A model generated the notes under the pieces. The model had not been told where the DNA came from. It worked only from the letters and a program-made list of their open reading frames with translations, and searched no databases. A DNA stretch of 64,000 nt from Massilia aurea (lineage in GTDB: Bacteria > Pseudomonadota > Gammaproteobacteria > Burkholderiales > Burkholderiaceae_D), in NCBI RefSeq assembly GCF_024753205.1, contig NZ_JANUGZ010000003.1:744001-808000 (forward strand). The letters are read 5' to 3'. The first letter of the stretch is position 1; the number at the start of each line of letters is the position of its first letter. Positions 9,079 to 18,962 of the stretch are shown piece after piece. The translations under genes were made by a program, and so were the position numbers.

Positions 9079-10776
9079 ATGACGCACCCTTCCCGCACCG
9101 GCGGCCAGATCCTGGTCGATGCCCTCTCCATTCACGGCGTCGACACCGCCTTCGGTGTCCCGGGTGAAAGCTACCTGGACGTGCTCGACGCGCTGCACGA
9201 TTCGAACATCCGGTTCGTGATCAACCGTCAGGAAGGGGGCGCGGCGTTCATGGCCGAGGCCTATGGCAAGCTCACCGGCAAACCGGGCATCTGCTTCGTC
9301 ACGCGCGGGCCGGGCGCCACCAATGCGTCGATCGGCGTGCACACGGCCTACCAGGATTCCACGCCGATGATCCTGTTCATCGGCCAGGTGGGCAACGACT
9401 TCGTCGATCGCGAAGCGTTCCAGGAAATCGACTACCGCCGCATGTACGGCCAGATGGCCAAGTGGGTCGCCCAGATCGACCGCGCCGACCGCATCCCCGA
9501 ATACATGGCGCGCGCGTTCCAGGTCGCCACCAGTGGCCGTCCCGGTCCGGTAGTGCTGGCGCTGCCCGAAGACATGCTCGTGTCGCTGGCCGAGGTTGCC
9601 GACACGCGCGCCTATACGCCAGCGCATGGCGCGCCGTCCGCCGACCAGATCGCGCAACTGCGCACGATGCTGGCCGGGGCCGAGCGTCCGGTCGTGCTGC
9701 TCGGCGGCGGCACCTGGACCGCGCAAGCCTGCGCCGACCTGGCACAGTTTGCCGAGCGCAATCACCTGCCGGTGGGTTGCACGTTCCGCTTCCAGGACCT
9801 GCTCGACAACGCGCACCCGAACTACATTGGCGACGTGGGCATCGGTATCAATCCGAAGCTGGCCGCGCGCGTGAAAGACGCCGACCTGGTCATCGCCATC
9901 GGTCCGCGCCTGGGCGAAATGACGACCGGCGGCTACACCTTGCTGGCCGCGCCCGTGCCGGCCCAGCGCCTGGTGCACATCCATCCCGATCCCGAAGAAC
10001 TGGGCAGCGTCTACCAGGGCGAACTGATGATCGCGGCCGGCATGCCGCAGGCGTGCGCCATGCTCGCCGCGATGGAACCGGTCGACGCGACCTGGCAGGC
10101 CAATGTGAAGCAGGCCAGGATTGAGCTGGCCGCGTGGCAGGAGCAGCCTGCCCTGCTGCGCGAAGGCGTCCCGCTCGACCTGTGGCAAGTGGTGCAGGAT
10201 CTGCAGGGTGCGCTGCCGGCGGACGCGATCATCACCAACGGCGCCGGCAACTACGCGTCGTGGGCGCACCGCTTCTACCGCTATGGCGGCATGCGCACGC
10301 AGCTGGCGCCGACCAATGGCGCGATGGGGTATGCGGTGCCAAGCGGCGTCGCGGCCAAGATCGTGCATCCCGAGCGCGCCGTGGTGACCTTTGCCGGTGA
10401 CGGCGAATTCATGATGACGGGCCAGGAACTGGCCACCGCTGTGCAGTACGGCGCCGGCGTCGTGATCCTGGTCTTCAACAACAATATGTTCGGCACAATC
10501 CGCATGCACCAGGAGCGCACTTATCCGGGCCGCGTGTCGGGCACGAACCTGCACAATCCGGATTTCGCAGCGCTGGCGCGGGCCTATGGCGGCCATGGCG
10601 AAGTGGTCGACCAGACTGCCGACTTCGCACCGGCTCTGGCGCGCGCGCTGGCCTACACGGCGCAGGAACAGCTGCCGGCCGTGATCGAGCTGCGCTACGA
10701 CGGCAATCTGATCACGCCGAACGCCACGCTCGAGATGATGCGTGCGCAGGCCGAGGCCGCAAAAGGAGCACGCTAG
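9079..10776 (+). CDS. thiamine-pyrophosphate enzyme, acetolactate synthase-like
   Basis: Cytoplasmic TPP-dependent enzyme of the acetohydroxyacid synthase/glyoxylate carboligase/benzoylformate decarboxylase group. 565 residues with the three standard domains: N-terminal pyrimidine-binding domain (about 5-170) with the catalytic Glu in NRQEGGAAFMAEAYG (Glu52), central domain (about 190-325), C-terminal pyrophosphate domain with GDGEFMMTGQELATA and the metal-ligand NNNMFG. ATG 9079 is chosen because AAGGACG lies 8 bases upstream; an in-frame ATG at 8998 has no such signal. No small regulatory subunit gene is nearby and it is not in an ilv cluster, so a catabolic or side role is likelier than the anabolic enzyme. 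The substrate cannot be assigned. Confidence 0.85.
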   Translation: MTHPSRTGGQILVDALSIHGVDTAFGVPGESYLDVLDALHDSNIRFVINRQEGGAAFMAEAYGKLTGKPGICFVTRGPGATNASIGVHTAYQDSTPMILFIGQVGNDFVDREAFQEIDYRRMYGQMAKWVAQIDRADRIPEYMARAFQVATSGRPGPVVLALPEDMLVSLAEVADTRAYTPAHGAPSADQIAQLRTMLAGAERPVVLLGGGTWTAQACADLAQFAERNHLPVGCTFRFQDLLDNAHPNYIGDVGIGINPKLAARVKDADLVIAIGPRLGEMTTGGYTLLAAPVPAQRLVHIHPDPEELGSVYQGELMIAAGMPQACAMLAAMEPVDATWQANVKQARIELAAWQEQPALLREGVPLDLWQVVQDLQGALPADAIITNGAGNYASWAHRFYRYGGMRTQLAPTNGAMGYAVPSGVAAKIVHPERAVVTFAGDGEFMMTGQELATAVQYGAGVVILVFNNNMFGTIRMHQERTYPGRVSGTNLHNPDFAALARAYGGHGEVVDQTADFAPALARALAYTAQEQLPAVIELRYDGNLITPNATLEMMRAQAEAAKGAR

Positions 10777-10875
10777 CGCGCAAAGCGGGAACGTATTGCT
10801 GCTCTGGTAAAATATTCGCACGTTTTTTCATCGCCGGCCCCGCCGGCGTTCGCACGAAGTCCCCCACCAGACACT

Positions 10876-12015
10876 ATGTTCAGCTTCTTCAAAAGAAAGA
10901 AAGCGCCCGATACCCCGGCGCCGGAACCTGTTGTACCTGCTGCACCCGCGGCGCCCGCGGCGCCTGCCACCAGGCCGGCACCCCCGGCGCCAGCCGTGGC
11001 CAAGCCCGACACCAAGAAGGACACCAAGCCCGAGGTCAAGACCGAAGTCAGCGTGCTGCACGAAGGCGGCAACCTGTTCCCGGAAACCGCCGAGCGCCCC
11101 ACCACCGAGCTGGAAAAGAAGCAATCGTGGATGGCGCGCCTGAAGGCCGGCCTGTCCAAGACCTCGAGCAACCTGTCGCTGCTGTTCGTCGGTGCGCGCA
11201 TCGACGAAGACCTGTACGACGAACTCGAAGCGGCGCTGCTGATGTCCGACGCCGGCATCGGCGCCACCGAACACCTGCTCACCGAACTGCGCCGCAAGGT
11301 CAAGGAAGACAAGCTGCTCGACGCGCCCGCCGTCAAGACCGCGCTCAAGAGCCTGATGATCGAGATGCTGCTGCCGCTGCAAAAGCCGCTCGAGCTGGGC
11401 CGCCACGACCCGCTGGTGATGATGATCGCGGGCGTGAACGGCGCCGGCAAGACCACCACCATCGGCAAGCTGGCCAAGCACATGCAAAGCTTCGACCAGT
11501 CGGTGCTGCTGGCTGCGGGCGACACGTTCCGCGCCGCCGCGCGCGAGCAATTGATGGTCTGGGGCCAGCGCAACAATGTGACCGTGATTTCGCAGCAGTC
11601 GGGCGATCCGGCGGCTGTCGCCTTTGATGCAGTCCAGTCGGGCAAGGCGCGCGGCACCGACGTCGTGATGATCGACACGGCCGGCCGCCTGCCGACCCAG
11701 CTGCACCTGATGGAAGAGCTGAAAAAGATCAAGCGCGTGATCGGCAAGGGCATGGCGGGTGCACCCCATGAAATCCTGCTCGTTATCGACGGCAACACGG
11801 GCCAGAACGCGCTGGCGCAAGTGAAGGCGTTCGACGATGCGCTCGGCCTGACAGGCCTGGTCGTTACCAAGCTCGACGGCACCGCCAAGGGTGGCGTGCT
11901 GGCCGCGATCGCACAGAACCGCCCGATTCCCGTGTACTTCATCGGCGTGGGCGAAAAGCTGGAAGATCTGCAGCCATTCAATGCCGAAGAATTCGTCGAC
12001 GCGCTGCTCGGCTGA
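10876..12015 (+). CDS. ftsY: signal recognition particle receptor FtsY
   Basis: GTPase that docks SRP-ribosome complexes at the inner membrane for co-translational insertion. 379 residues. Residues 1-80 form a Pro/Ala-rich acidic and basic linker (reduced A domain), then the N helical bundle (about 85-170) and the G domain with P-loop GVNGAGKT (186-193), the DTFRAAAREQL motif, DTAGRLPTQ, the TKLDGTAKGG specificity loop and the closing GEKLEDLQPFNAEEFVDALLG. First of the conserved ftsY-ftsE-ftsX-rpoH block; ftsE begins 23 bases downstream. Confidence 0.97.
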   Translation: MFSFFKRKKAPDTPAPEPVVPAAPAAPAAPATRPAPPAPAVAKPDTKKDTKPEVKTEVSVLHEGGNLFPETAERPTTELEKKQSWMARLKAGLSKTSSNLSLLFVGARIDEDLYDELEAALLMSDAGIGATEHLLTELRRKVKEDKLLDAPAVKTALKSLMIEMLLPLQKPLELGRHDPLVMMIAGVNGAGKTTTIGKLAKHMQSFDQSVLLAAGDTFRAAAREQLMVWGQRNNVTVISQQSGDPAAVAFDAVQSGKARGTDVVMIDTAGRLPTQLHLMEELKKIKRVIGKGMAGAPHEILLVIDGNTGQNALAQVKAFDDALGLTGLVVTKLDGTAKGGVLAAIAQNRPIPVYFIGVGEKLEDLQPFNAEEFVDALLG

Positions 12016-12038
12016 GCGGCTGATCGAACAAGGACACC

Positions 12039-12710
12039 ATGATTGCATTCCAGTCAGTATCGAAGCAGTACACGCACGGCGACGCGCAGGGCAGCTATGC
12101 ACTGCACGACGTCACGCTCGCCATCGGCAAGGGCGAGCTGGTCTACCTGGCCGGTCCGTCGGGCGCTGGCAAGTCGACCCTGATGAAAATGGTCGCCGGC
12201 GTCGAGCGGCCCACCAGCGGCAAGGTGATCGTCAGCGGCCATGACGTCGGGCGCATCAAGCCGGCCGGGATTCCTTTCCTGCGCCGCAATATCGGCATCA
12301 TCTTCCAGCAGCAGCGCCTGCTCAACGACCGCAATATCCTAGCCAATACGATGCTGCCGATGCTGGTGACCGGTGCGCGCACGGCGGAAGCCGAGCAGCG
12401 CGCCCGCGCCGCGCTCGACAAGGTCGGCCTGCTCGACCGGGCGCGCGCGATGCCGCTCGAACTGTCCGGCGGCGAGCAGCAGCGCGTGGCCGTGGCCCGC
12501 GCGATTGTCAACCGGCCGCAGATCATCCTGGCCGACGAACCTACCGCCAACCTCGACCGCGTCGCGGCCGACAAGGTGCTTGATGCGCTGCGCTCGTTCC
12601 ACGCAGTGGGCGTCACGTGCGTGATCTCGACCCACGACGATTACGTGCTGGAGCGCGCCGAGCGCGTCATCCGCCTGGAAAATGGCCAGCTGGTCGGAGG
12701 TGCAGCATGA
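12039..12710 (+). CDS. ftsE: cell division ATP-binding protein FtsE
   Basis: ATPase of the FtsEX complex, which links the divisome to periplasmic murein hydrolase activation. 223 residues, standard length. Walker A GPSGAGKST (at about residue 40), Q-loop FQQQRLL, ABC signature LSGGEQQRVAVARA, Walker B IILADEPT and switch His in ISTHDD. Its stop overlaps the ftsX start by 4 bases (ATGA), which implies translational coupling and matches the equal stoichiometry of the complex. Confidence 0.97.
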   Translation: MIAFQSVSKQYTHGDAQGSYALHDVTLAIGKGELVYLAGPSGAGKSTLMKMVAGVERPTSGKVIVSGHDVGRIKPAGIPFLRRNIGIIFQQQRLLNDRNILANTMLPMLVTGARTAEAEQRARAALDKVGLLDRARAMPLELSGGEQQRVAVARAIVNRPQIILADEPTANLDRVAADKVLDALRSFHAVGVTCVISTHDDYVLERAERVIRLENGQLVGGAA

Positions 12711-13627
12711 GCCCGTGGTTGCGCCAGCACCGTTTCGCCCTGGTGGCCGCGCTGTCGACCGTGCGCAAGTCGCCCGGCAGCTTCCTGTTCAACGTACTCG
12801 TCGTCGCGCTGGCGCTCACGCTGCCATTCGCCGGCCTGACCTTGCTCGACAATGTACGGCCGCTGTCCGAGCAGTTGTCGGTCGACCCCGAGATCAGCCT
12901 GTTCATGCGCGAAGATGTCAGCCGGCCCGATGCACAGGCCTTGCTGCCGCAGATTCGCCAGATCGTCGCGCAGGGCAAGGGCGAAGTCATGTTCGTGCCG
13001 CGCGAAGAAGCGCTGGAATCGCTCAAGGCGCGCAGCAGCCTGGGCGGCGTGCTGGAAACGCTGGGCGAGAACCCGCTGCCGGACAGTTACGTGATGAAGC
13101 TGGGCGGCTTCGCCAGTGCCGGCGCCGCGGCGCAGGTCGACGCCATCACCGAGCGCCTGCGCGCCCTGCCCGGCGTCGAGACGGTGCAGGTCGACTCGGC
13201 CTGGGTCAAGCGCCTGGCCGCGCTGCTCGGCATCCTGCGCCTGGCCCTGCTGCTGCTGGCCGGAACGCTCGGCATCGTCGTCATCGCGGTGGTGTTCAAT
13301 ACCATCCGCCTGCAGGTGCTGACGCAGAAAGAAGAAATCTCCGTCTCGCAACTGCTCGGCGCGACCAATGACTTCATTCACCGCCCGTTCTTCTATACGG
13401 GCGCCCTGCTCGGCCTGTGCGCCGGCGGCGTCGCCCTGGGCGTGGTAGCGCTGGCCTTGCACCCGCTCAATGGCGCCATCGCCGAATTTGCGCGGCTGTA
13501 CGGCTCGCAATTCCAGCTGGCACCGCTGGGCGGGCTGGAAATTGCAGGCTTGCTGGCGGTGAGTGCCGGCCTGGGCCTGATCGGCGCCATGCTATCGGTA
13601 CGGCGTCACCTGGCGCGCGGGCGCTGA
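12707..13627 (+). CDS. ftsX: cell division protein FtsX
   Basis: Membrane permease-like partner of FtsE. 306 residues from ATG 12707; the frame is open further upstream inside ftsE but ATG 12707 gives the ATGA overlap and the family N-terminus (MSPWLRQHRFALVAALSTVRKSP). Four transmembrane segments: about 34-55, then after a large periplasmic loop (about 56-165) three at about 178-200, 225-250 and 275-297. The periplasmic loop is the part that contacts EnvC/NlpD-type activators in other bacteria. Followed by a terminator-like hairpin at 13636. Confidence 0.96.
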   Translation: MSPWLRQHRFALVAALSTVRKSPGSFLFNVLVVALALTLPFAGLTLLDNVRPLSEQLSVDPEISLFMREDVSRPDAQALLPQIRQIVAQGKGEVMFVPREEALESLKARSSLGGVLETLGENPLPDSYVMKLGGFASAGAAAQVDAITERLRALPGVETVQVDSAWVKRLAALLGILRLALLLLAGTLGIVVIAVVFNTIRLQVLTQKEEISVSQLLGATNDFIHRPFFYTGALLGLCAGGVALGVVALALHPLNGAIAEFARLYGSQFQLAPLGGLEIAGLLAVSAGLGLIGAMLSVRRHLARGR

Positions 13628-13635
13628 CGGGCTAC

Positions 13636-13659
13636 AGGGGTGCCGGCAGCGGCACTCCT
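13636..13659 (+). terminator. hairpin after ftsX
   Basis: 10-bp stem AGGGGTGCCG / CGGCACTCCT (one G-U pair) with a GCAG loop, 8 bases past the ftsX stop. No immediate U-run follows, only A/T-rich sequence 10 bases further on. It probably limits readthrough from ftsYEX. Confidence 0.5.
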
Positions 13660-14053
13660 ACAATATTGCTGAATAAAAAAGATTGATTCAGGGTGTTGAA
13701 AATGCCGGAAGTGGCACCACTTCCAGAGCAGGGCGAGGCGGCCGTTGTGCTGCCTCCCCGATTACCTGGCCGTCGGAATGCGCCGCAGCGCGCCCATACT
13801 CCTACGGTCGCTTCGCACTTCCCTACGCTGTCTTGCGTAGAACTCCTACAGGCCGTCCCAGTCGTACGTGCGCCATTCAACAGAGAGCTTGTCTGTCCCG
13901 CCTTACTCTGAACCTGTACGCGATTTCCAGTGTTTATCGGCTCAGTTCTGGGCTGCATCAAACGAATATTCAAGTGCTGCACTAAAGTAAGTTTGCTTGC
14001 GGGTTTAATTCCCATAGGCAATACTTTGGACAGTCTTAAGTTCTGGCCACATT
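13660..14053. other. intergenic region between ftsX and rpoH
   Basis: Unusually long (586 bases between the two genes) and lower in GC than its surroundings. It holds a perfect 18-bp palindrome GGAAGTGGCACCACTTCC at 13707-13724, a 6-bp hairpin CTACGC-TGTCTT-GCGTAG near 13831-13848, and the word ACTCCTAC in three places counting the one next to the ftsX hairpin. No convincing protein gene is present: the small open frames have no ribosome binding site and no normal codon use. It may contain the rpoH 5' leader or a small RNA. Confidence 0.5.
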
Positions 14054-14080
14054 CTGGCACTCTCTTTGGGGGAGTGCTAA
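14054..14080 (+). promoter_or_regulatory. CIRCE-type HrcA operator upstream of rpoH
   Basis: Left arm CTGGCACTC (14054-14062), a 9-base spacer, right arm GAGTGCTAA (14072-14080). The CIRCE consensus is TTAGCACTC-N9-GAGTGCTAA: the right arm is perfect, the left 7 of 9, and the spacer length is exact. A -10-like TAATAT (14078-14083) overlaps the right arm, so a bound repressor would cover the promoter. It lies 133 bases before the rpoH start. Confidence 0.75.
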
Positions 14081-14213
14081 TATATGGTCCAAGGCAATCA
14101 AATTTCAAGCAAAAGTATCCGCATGACGAAGCGATGTTCGCTTCAGGATGGCGTCACCGGCATGAGGCCGAGGCCCGTCAGGATGCAGCAAGATTACTAA
14201 AAGGGAAATAAAC

Positions 14214-15104
<891 letters not shown>

Positions 15105-15121
15105 GCCGCTTTGCCATCTCC

Positions 15122-15148
15122 CAAACCCCGCTTCGGCGGGGTTTTTTC
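15122..15148 (+). terminator. intrinsic terminator of rpoH
   Basis: AACCCCGC-TTC-GGCGGGGTT stem-loop followed by TTTTTT, 18 bases after the rpoH stop. Textbook Rho-independent form. Confidence 0.9.
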
Positions 15149-15196
15149 TTATGCGGCTTTGCTCTTTCCATCCCGGCCTTGGCCGATTTTTGTTGC

Positions 15197-15275
15197 GTTG
15201 AACGCGTGGGTGGCATAGCCGCCCACCCTACGGTGTTTTTTTTAGGGTGGACGGGTTTCCCGTCCACACGTTCAA
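15197..15275. repeat. pair of inverted REP-like units
   Basis: A unit at 15197-15232 (GTTGAACGCGTGGGTGGC ... GCCGCCCACCCTACG) is itself palindromic. A second, diverged copy in inverse orientation follows at 15243-15275 (TAGGGTGGACGGG ... CACGTTCAAC). A third copy lies at 28101-28136. The size, internal palindrome and intergenic placement resemble repetitive extragenic palindromes. Confidence 0.65.
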
Positions 15276-15389
15276 CAAAACGTGGCAGCCACGAAACTGG
15301 GGTAATTTGAACGCATGAAGCCGCCGCCGACACGTTTGTCGCCCATTGGCTAGAATGGTTCTTCTGACACGTCAGCTCAAGGAAAAGCC

Positions 15390-16232
15390 ATGCCTGATTC
15401 AACGCCGTATGTCCCACCAACTGTCTGGACCCCGCCCGCCACCCCGGGCGGCGCCTTTGCCAATATCAATCGCCCGGTCGCCGGACCGACGCACGACCAG
15501 GCGCTGCCGGTAGGCGAGCATCCGCTGCAACTGTATTCGCTGGCCACGCCCAATGGCGTGAAGGTCTCGATCATGCTCGAAGAACTGCTGGCCGCCGGCC
15601 ATGCGGGCGCCGAGTACGATGCCTGGCTGATCCGCATTAACGAAGGCATGCAGTTCTCGAGCGGCTTCGTCGATGCCAACCCGAATTCGAAGATTCCCGC
15701 CCTGGTCGACCGCAGCGGCGCCGAGCCTGTTCGTGTGTTTGAATCGGGGGCGATCCTGGTGTACCTGGCCGAAAAATTCGGCGCGTTCCTGCCGAAGGAC
15801 GGCGTGGCGCGCACCGAGACGATGAACTGGCTGTTCTGGCAGATGGGTTCGGCGCCATTCATGGGCGGCGGCTTTGGCCACTTCTACGCGTATGCACCGG
15901 AAAAGCTGCAATACCCGATCGACCGCTACGCGATGGAAACCAAGCGCCAGCTCGACGTGCTGGATCGCCATCTGGCCGACAACCGCTACATGGCCGGCGA
16001 CGAGTACACGATCGCCGACATGGCCATCTGGCCCTGGTATGGTGGCATGGTGCTCGGTCAGCTGTACGACGCGGCCACGTTCTTGTCGGTGCACGAGTAC
16101 AAGCATGTCAAGCGCTGGGCTGATGCGATCGCGGCGCGGCCGGCCGTGGTGCGTGGGCGCAAGGTCAACCGGTCGTTCGGACCGGCAGAAGACCAGGTGC
16201 TGGAACGCCACAGCGCTGCCGACCTCGACTGA
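15390..16232 (+). CDS. yghU: glutathione S-transferase, YghU/Nu-class
   Basis: Cytoplasmic glutathione transferase family protein; E. coli YghU has disulfide-bond reductase activity with two bound glutathiones. 280 residues. The long N-terminal extension (1-45) typical of Nu-class precedes the thioredoxin-like domain (about 46-130) with SLATPNGVKVSIMLEEL, NPNSKIPALVD and the ESGAILVYLAEK glutathione-site motif. The all-helical domain is about 140-265 with ADMAIWPWYGG. AAGGAAAA lies at good distance before the ATG. It converges on the minus-strand GGDEF-EAL gene with a 15-base gap. Confidence 0.92.
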   Translation: MPDSTPYVPPTVWTPPATPGGAFANINRPVAGPTHDQALPVGEHPLQLYSLATPNGVKVSIMLEELLAAGHAGAEYDAWLIRINEGMQFSSGFVDANPNSKIPALVDRSGAEPVRVFESGAILVYLAEKFGAFLPKDGVARTETMNWLFWQMGSAPFMGGGFGHFYAYAPEKLQYPIDRYAMETKRQLDVLDRHLADNRYMAGDEYTIADMAIWPWYGGMVLGQLYDAATFLSVHEYKHVKRWADAIAARPAVVRGRKVNRSFGPAEDQVLERHSAADLD

Positions 16233-16247
16233 TTGTCGCGGCGGCGC

Positions 16248-18941
16248 TCACGACGCCGCCGCAACGACCTCGAGCAAATAGCGCTGCGTCATCAGCACCG
16301 CCATCTCGTGCGCCGGCATCGGGCGCGCGATGAAGTAACCCTGCACTTCATTGCATTCCAGGCCGCGCAGGATCGCCAGTTGCTCGGCGGTTTCCACGCC
16401 CTCGGCCACGACCGACATGCCCAGCGCGTGCGCCATCGACACGATCGCCTGGAAGAACACCTTGCCCTCTTTCGACCTGGCCAGCTCGTTGGTGAACGCG
16501 CGGTCGACCTTCAGCACGTCCATCTTCAGGCGCTGCAATTGCGACAGCGACGAGTAGCCCGTGCCAAAGTCGTCCACGTGCAGTTTCACGCCCAGCGCGC
16601 GCAGCGCCGCCAGTTCGGCCAGGATGTCGTCCTGGTCGCCCATCATCGCCGACTCGGTGATTTCCACTTCGATCAGGCTGGCCGGCACGCCGTGGCGCAC
16701 CATGGCGGCGCGCAACTGCCGCTGCACGCCGCCGCGCAGGAACTGCTTGGGCGAGACATTGATCGAGACGGGCACCAGCGCCACGCCGGCCTCGCGCCAC
16801 GCGGCCAGTTGTGCGCACGCCTTGTCGATCACAACTTCACCGATGCGCACGATCAGGCCGGTCGATTCGGCCAGCGGAATGAAGTCGCCCGGCGCCACCA
16901 TGCCCAGCGTCGGATGGCGCCAGCGCACCAGCGCCTCCATGCTCAGCAACTCGCCGCTGCGGGAATCGACGCGCGGCTGGTAGTGCAGCACGAACTGGTC
17001 GCCCTCGAGCGCCTCGAGGATGTGCTGCTTGAGGCGCGCGCGCGAATTGAGCGTCGTCGACAGCGATGGATCGAAGAAGCGGTACTGGCCCTTGCCGTCG
17101 TTCTTGCCGACATACATGGCGATATCGCTGTGACGCACCAGCGTTTCGGCATCGGCGCCGTCGCGCGGGTACATGCTGATGCCGATCGATGCACCCACCG
17201 CGTGCAGCTCGTCGCCCAGCAGGAACGGCACCCCGAACGCCTCGACGATGCGCGCCGCCACCGACGCCGCCTGGCGCTCGCCATCGCAGGGCGTGAGCAG
17301 GACGACGAATTCGTCGCCGCCGAAGCGGGCCACCTGGTCTGACGGGCGCAGCAGCGCCAGCAGGCGCTGGGCCGCGCACTTGAGCACGCCGTCGCCGGTG
17401 GCGTGGCCGTGCGAATCGTTGATGTGCTTGAATTCGTCCAGATCGATGAACAGCAGCGCCGCCCCCATGTCGGCGGTGTGCGCCTGCGCCAGCATCGCCG
17501 GCATGCGTTCCAACAACGCGTGGCGGGTGGCCAGGCCGGTCAGTGAGTCGACGTTGGCCAGGCGCTCGAGCTGCGACTCGTGGGCCTTGCGCTCGCTGAT
17601 ATCCTGCAGCGTGACGGCCAGGCCATGACCTACCCGCACCAGGCGACGCCGGCCCCAGCTGATGTTCAGACGATTGTCGCTCGGCATTTTGCGGTCGTCC
17701 TCATGGAAGCCCGTCTCCATCGCCTTGCGGTAGGTGGCCAGTAATTCTTCGCCGAACAGGCCGGTGTCGATCTCGGCCAAACTGGCGCCGACCAGGTCGT
17801 CACGCGTCATGCCATAGAAGAAGGCGCCCCGTTCATTGCAGTCGACGATGCGAAAGTCGACGATCTGCCCATCGCGTCCGCGCACGGCGGCCGCCATGTA
17901 GAAGCCGTCGTTGCCGCTTTCGGTGGCGGTGCGGTAGGCGCGCCGCACGTCGTCCTGTTCGGTGCCGCGTTGCAGCGCGCGCCGCGCCAGCACGGCGCCG
18001 ACGGCACCCAGCAGCATCAGGCACAGCGTGGCGGCGATGGCGCGGTCGCGGCTGTCGGTCCAGTAGGTATTGGTTGTGGCCAGCGTATCGGCGCGTGGCA
18101 GGCCGACCAGTGCGACCAGCGGATAGACCGGCGACTGGCGCCAGCCCAGCACGCGCGACTGGCCGTCGGCAAAGCCATTCGCCCCATCGACTTCGCGCAC
18201 GCCCTGCTCGCCCGACCAGGCGGCGCCGCGGCGCGGCAGCGTGGCCGTGTCGAAGAACGCGGCGCCGTCACTGCGTTGTTCGACGCGCAGGCGCCCTTCG
18301 CTGCCGGCCAGCGCGACGATGCCGCCGGCGCCGAGCGTTGCCGGGCTGACGAACGACGTGAAGTAGCGCGCATCGACCGCCATCATGATGACGCCGTCGA
18401 ACTCGTCTTCGCGGTCATCCAAACGGCGTGTGAACAGCACCACGTCGTCGGCCGCGCCGAACTGCACCGGCGTGGTGCCCAGCCGCAGTGCCGTCGAATT
18501 GTTGTCGCGGTGGCGTGAAAAATACGGGCCATCCGCCAGGTCCGCGCCAACCAGGCTGGGGCGCGTGCTGGAACGCACGATCCCGCGCCGGTCGAGCACG
18601 GCGACCACGTGGAAGGCGCTGTCGGTGAACATGCCGTCGCGCCGCATGTCCGCCAGGAGTTCCGGCTTGCGCGAGTTCTCCCAGCTGAACTTGAGCTGCA
18701 TCGTGATCTGGTCCATCTGCGCGACCGAGCGCGTGATGTACTGCTCGTAGGCTTCGGCGTAGGCGGCAGCGTCCTTGCGGATCTGGCCGGCAACGCGATC
18801 CTGTTCGGTGTCCACCCGCACCAGGGTTGCGCCCCACAGCGCGATGCAGAGCAACAGCGCAAGCAGCGGCCATGCCAGCACCAGGTAGCGTTTGCTGCGG
18901 TGAGGCGTGATGGAAGGGGCGATACGGGGGTGGTGACTCAT
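16248..18941 (-). CDS. Cache-PAS-GGDEF-EAL cyclic-di-GMP enzyme
   Basis: Inner-membrane c-di-GMP sensor enzyme. 897 residues from ATG 18941; an in-frame GTG at 18956 adds five residues and is a weaker choice. A transmembrane helix (about 20-42), a large periplasmic Cache-type sensor (about 45-300), a second helix (about 302-325), PAS (about 335-450), GGDEF domain with intact GGDEF and an RPSD inhibitory site, and EAL domain with intact EALVRW and DDFGTGYSSL. Both catalytic sites look complete. It starts within 25 bases of the stop of the upstream response-regulator gene, so the two are probably one operon. The ligand is unknown. Confidence 0.9.
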   Translation of the reverse strand: MSHHPRIAPSITPHRSKRYLVLAWPLLALLLCIALWGATLVRVDTEQDRVAGQIRKDAAAYAEAYEQYITRSVAQMDQITMQLKFSWENSRKPELLADMRRDGMFTDSAFHVVAVLDRRGIVRSSTRPSLVGADLADGPYFSRHRDNNSTALRLGTTPVQFGAADDVVLFTRRLDDREDEFDGVIMMAVDARYFTSFVSPATLGAGGIVALAGSEGRLRVEQRSDGAAFFDTATLPRRGAAWSGEQGVREVDGANGFADGQSRVLGWRQSPVYPLVALVGLPRADTLATTNTYWTDSRDRAIAATLCLMLLGAVGAVLARRALQRGTEQDDVRRAYRTATESGNDGFYMAAAVRGRDGQIVDFRIVDCNERGAFFYGMTRDDLVGASLAEIDTGLFGEELLATYRKAMETGFHEDDRKMPSDNRLNISWGRRRLVRVGHGLAVTLQDISERKAHESQLERLANVDSLTGLATRHALLERMPAMLAQAHTADMGAALLFIDLDEFKHINDSHGHATGDGVLKCAAQRLLALLRPSDQVARFGGDEFVVLLTPCDGERQAASVAARIVEAFGVPFLLGDELHAVGASIGISMYPRDGADAETLVRHSDIAMYVGKNDGKGQYRFFDPSLSTTLNSRARLKQHILEALEGDQFVLHYQPRVDSRSGELLSMEALVRWRHPTLGMVAPGDFIPLAESTGLIVRIGEVVIDKACAQLAAWREAGVALVPVSINVSPKQFLRGGVQRQLRAAMVRHGVPASLIEVEITESAMMGDQDDILAELAALRALGVKLHVDDFGTGYSSLSQLQRLKMDVLKVDRAFTNELARSKEGKVFFQAIVSMAHALGMSVVAEGVETAEQLAILRGLECNEVQGYFIARPMPAHEMAVLMTQRYLLEVVAAAS

Positions 18942-18962
18942 GCTGCCGGCAAACACTGCATG

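Noticed and set aside
14055..14070. Sigma-54-like TGGCAC followed by TTGG upstream of rpoH
   Set aside because: The -24 GG is present but the -12 GC is GG, and the bases are better explained as the left arm and spacer of the CIRCE element.
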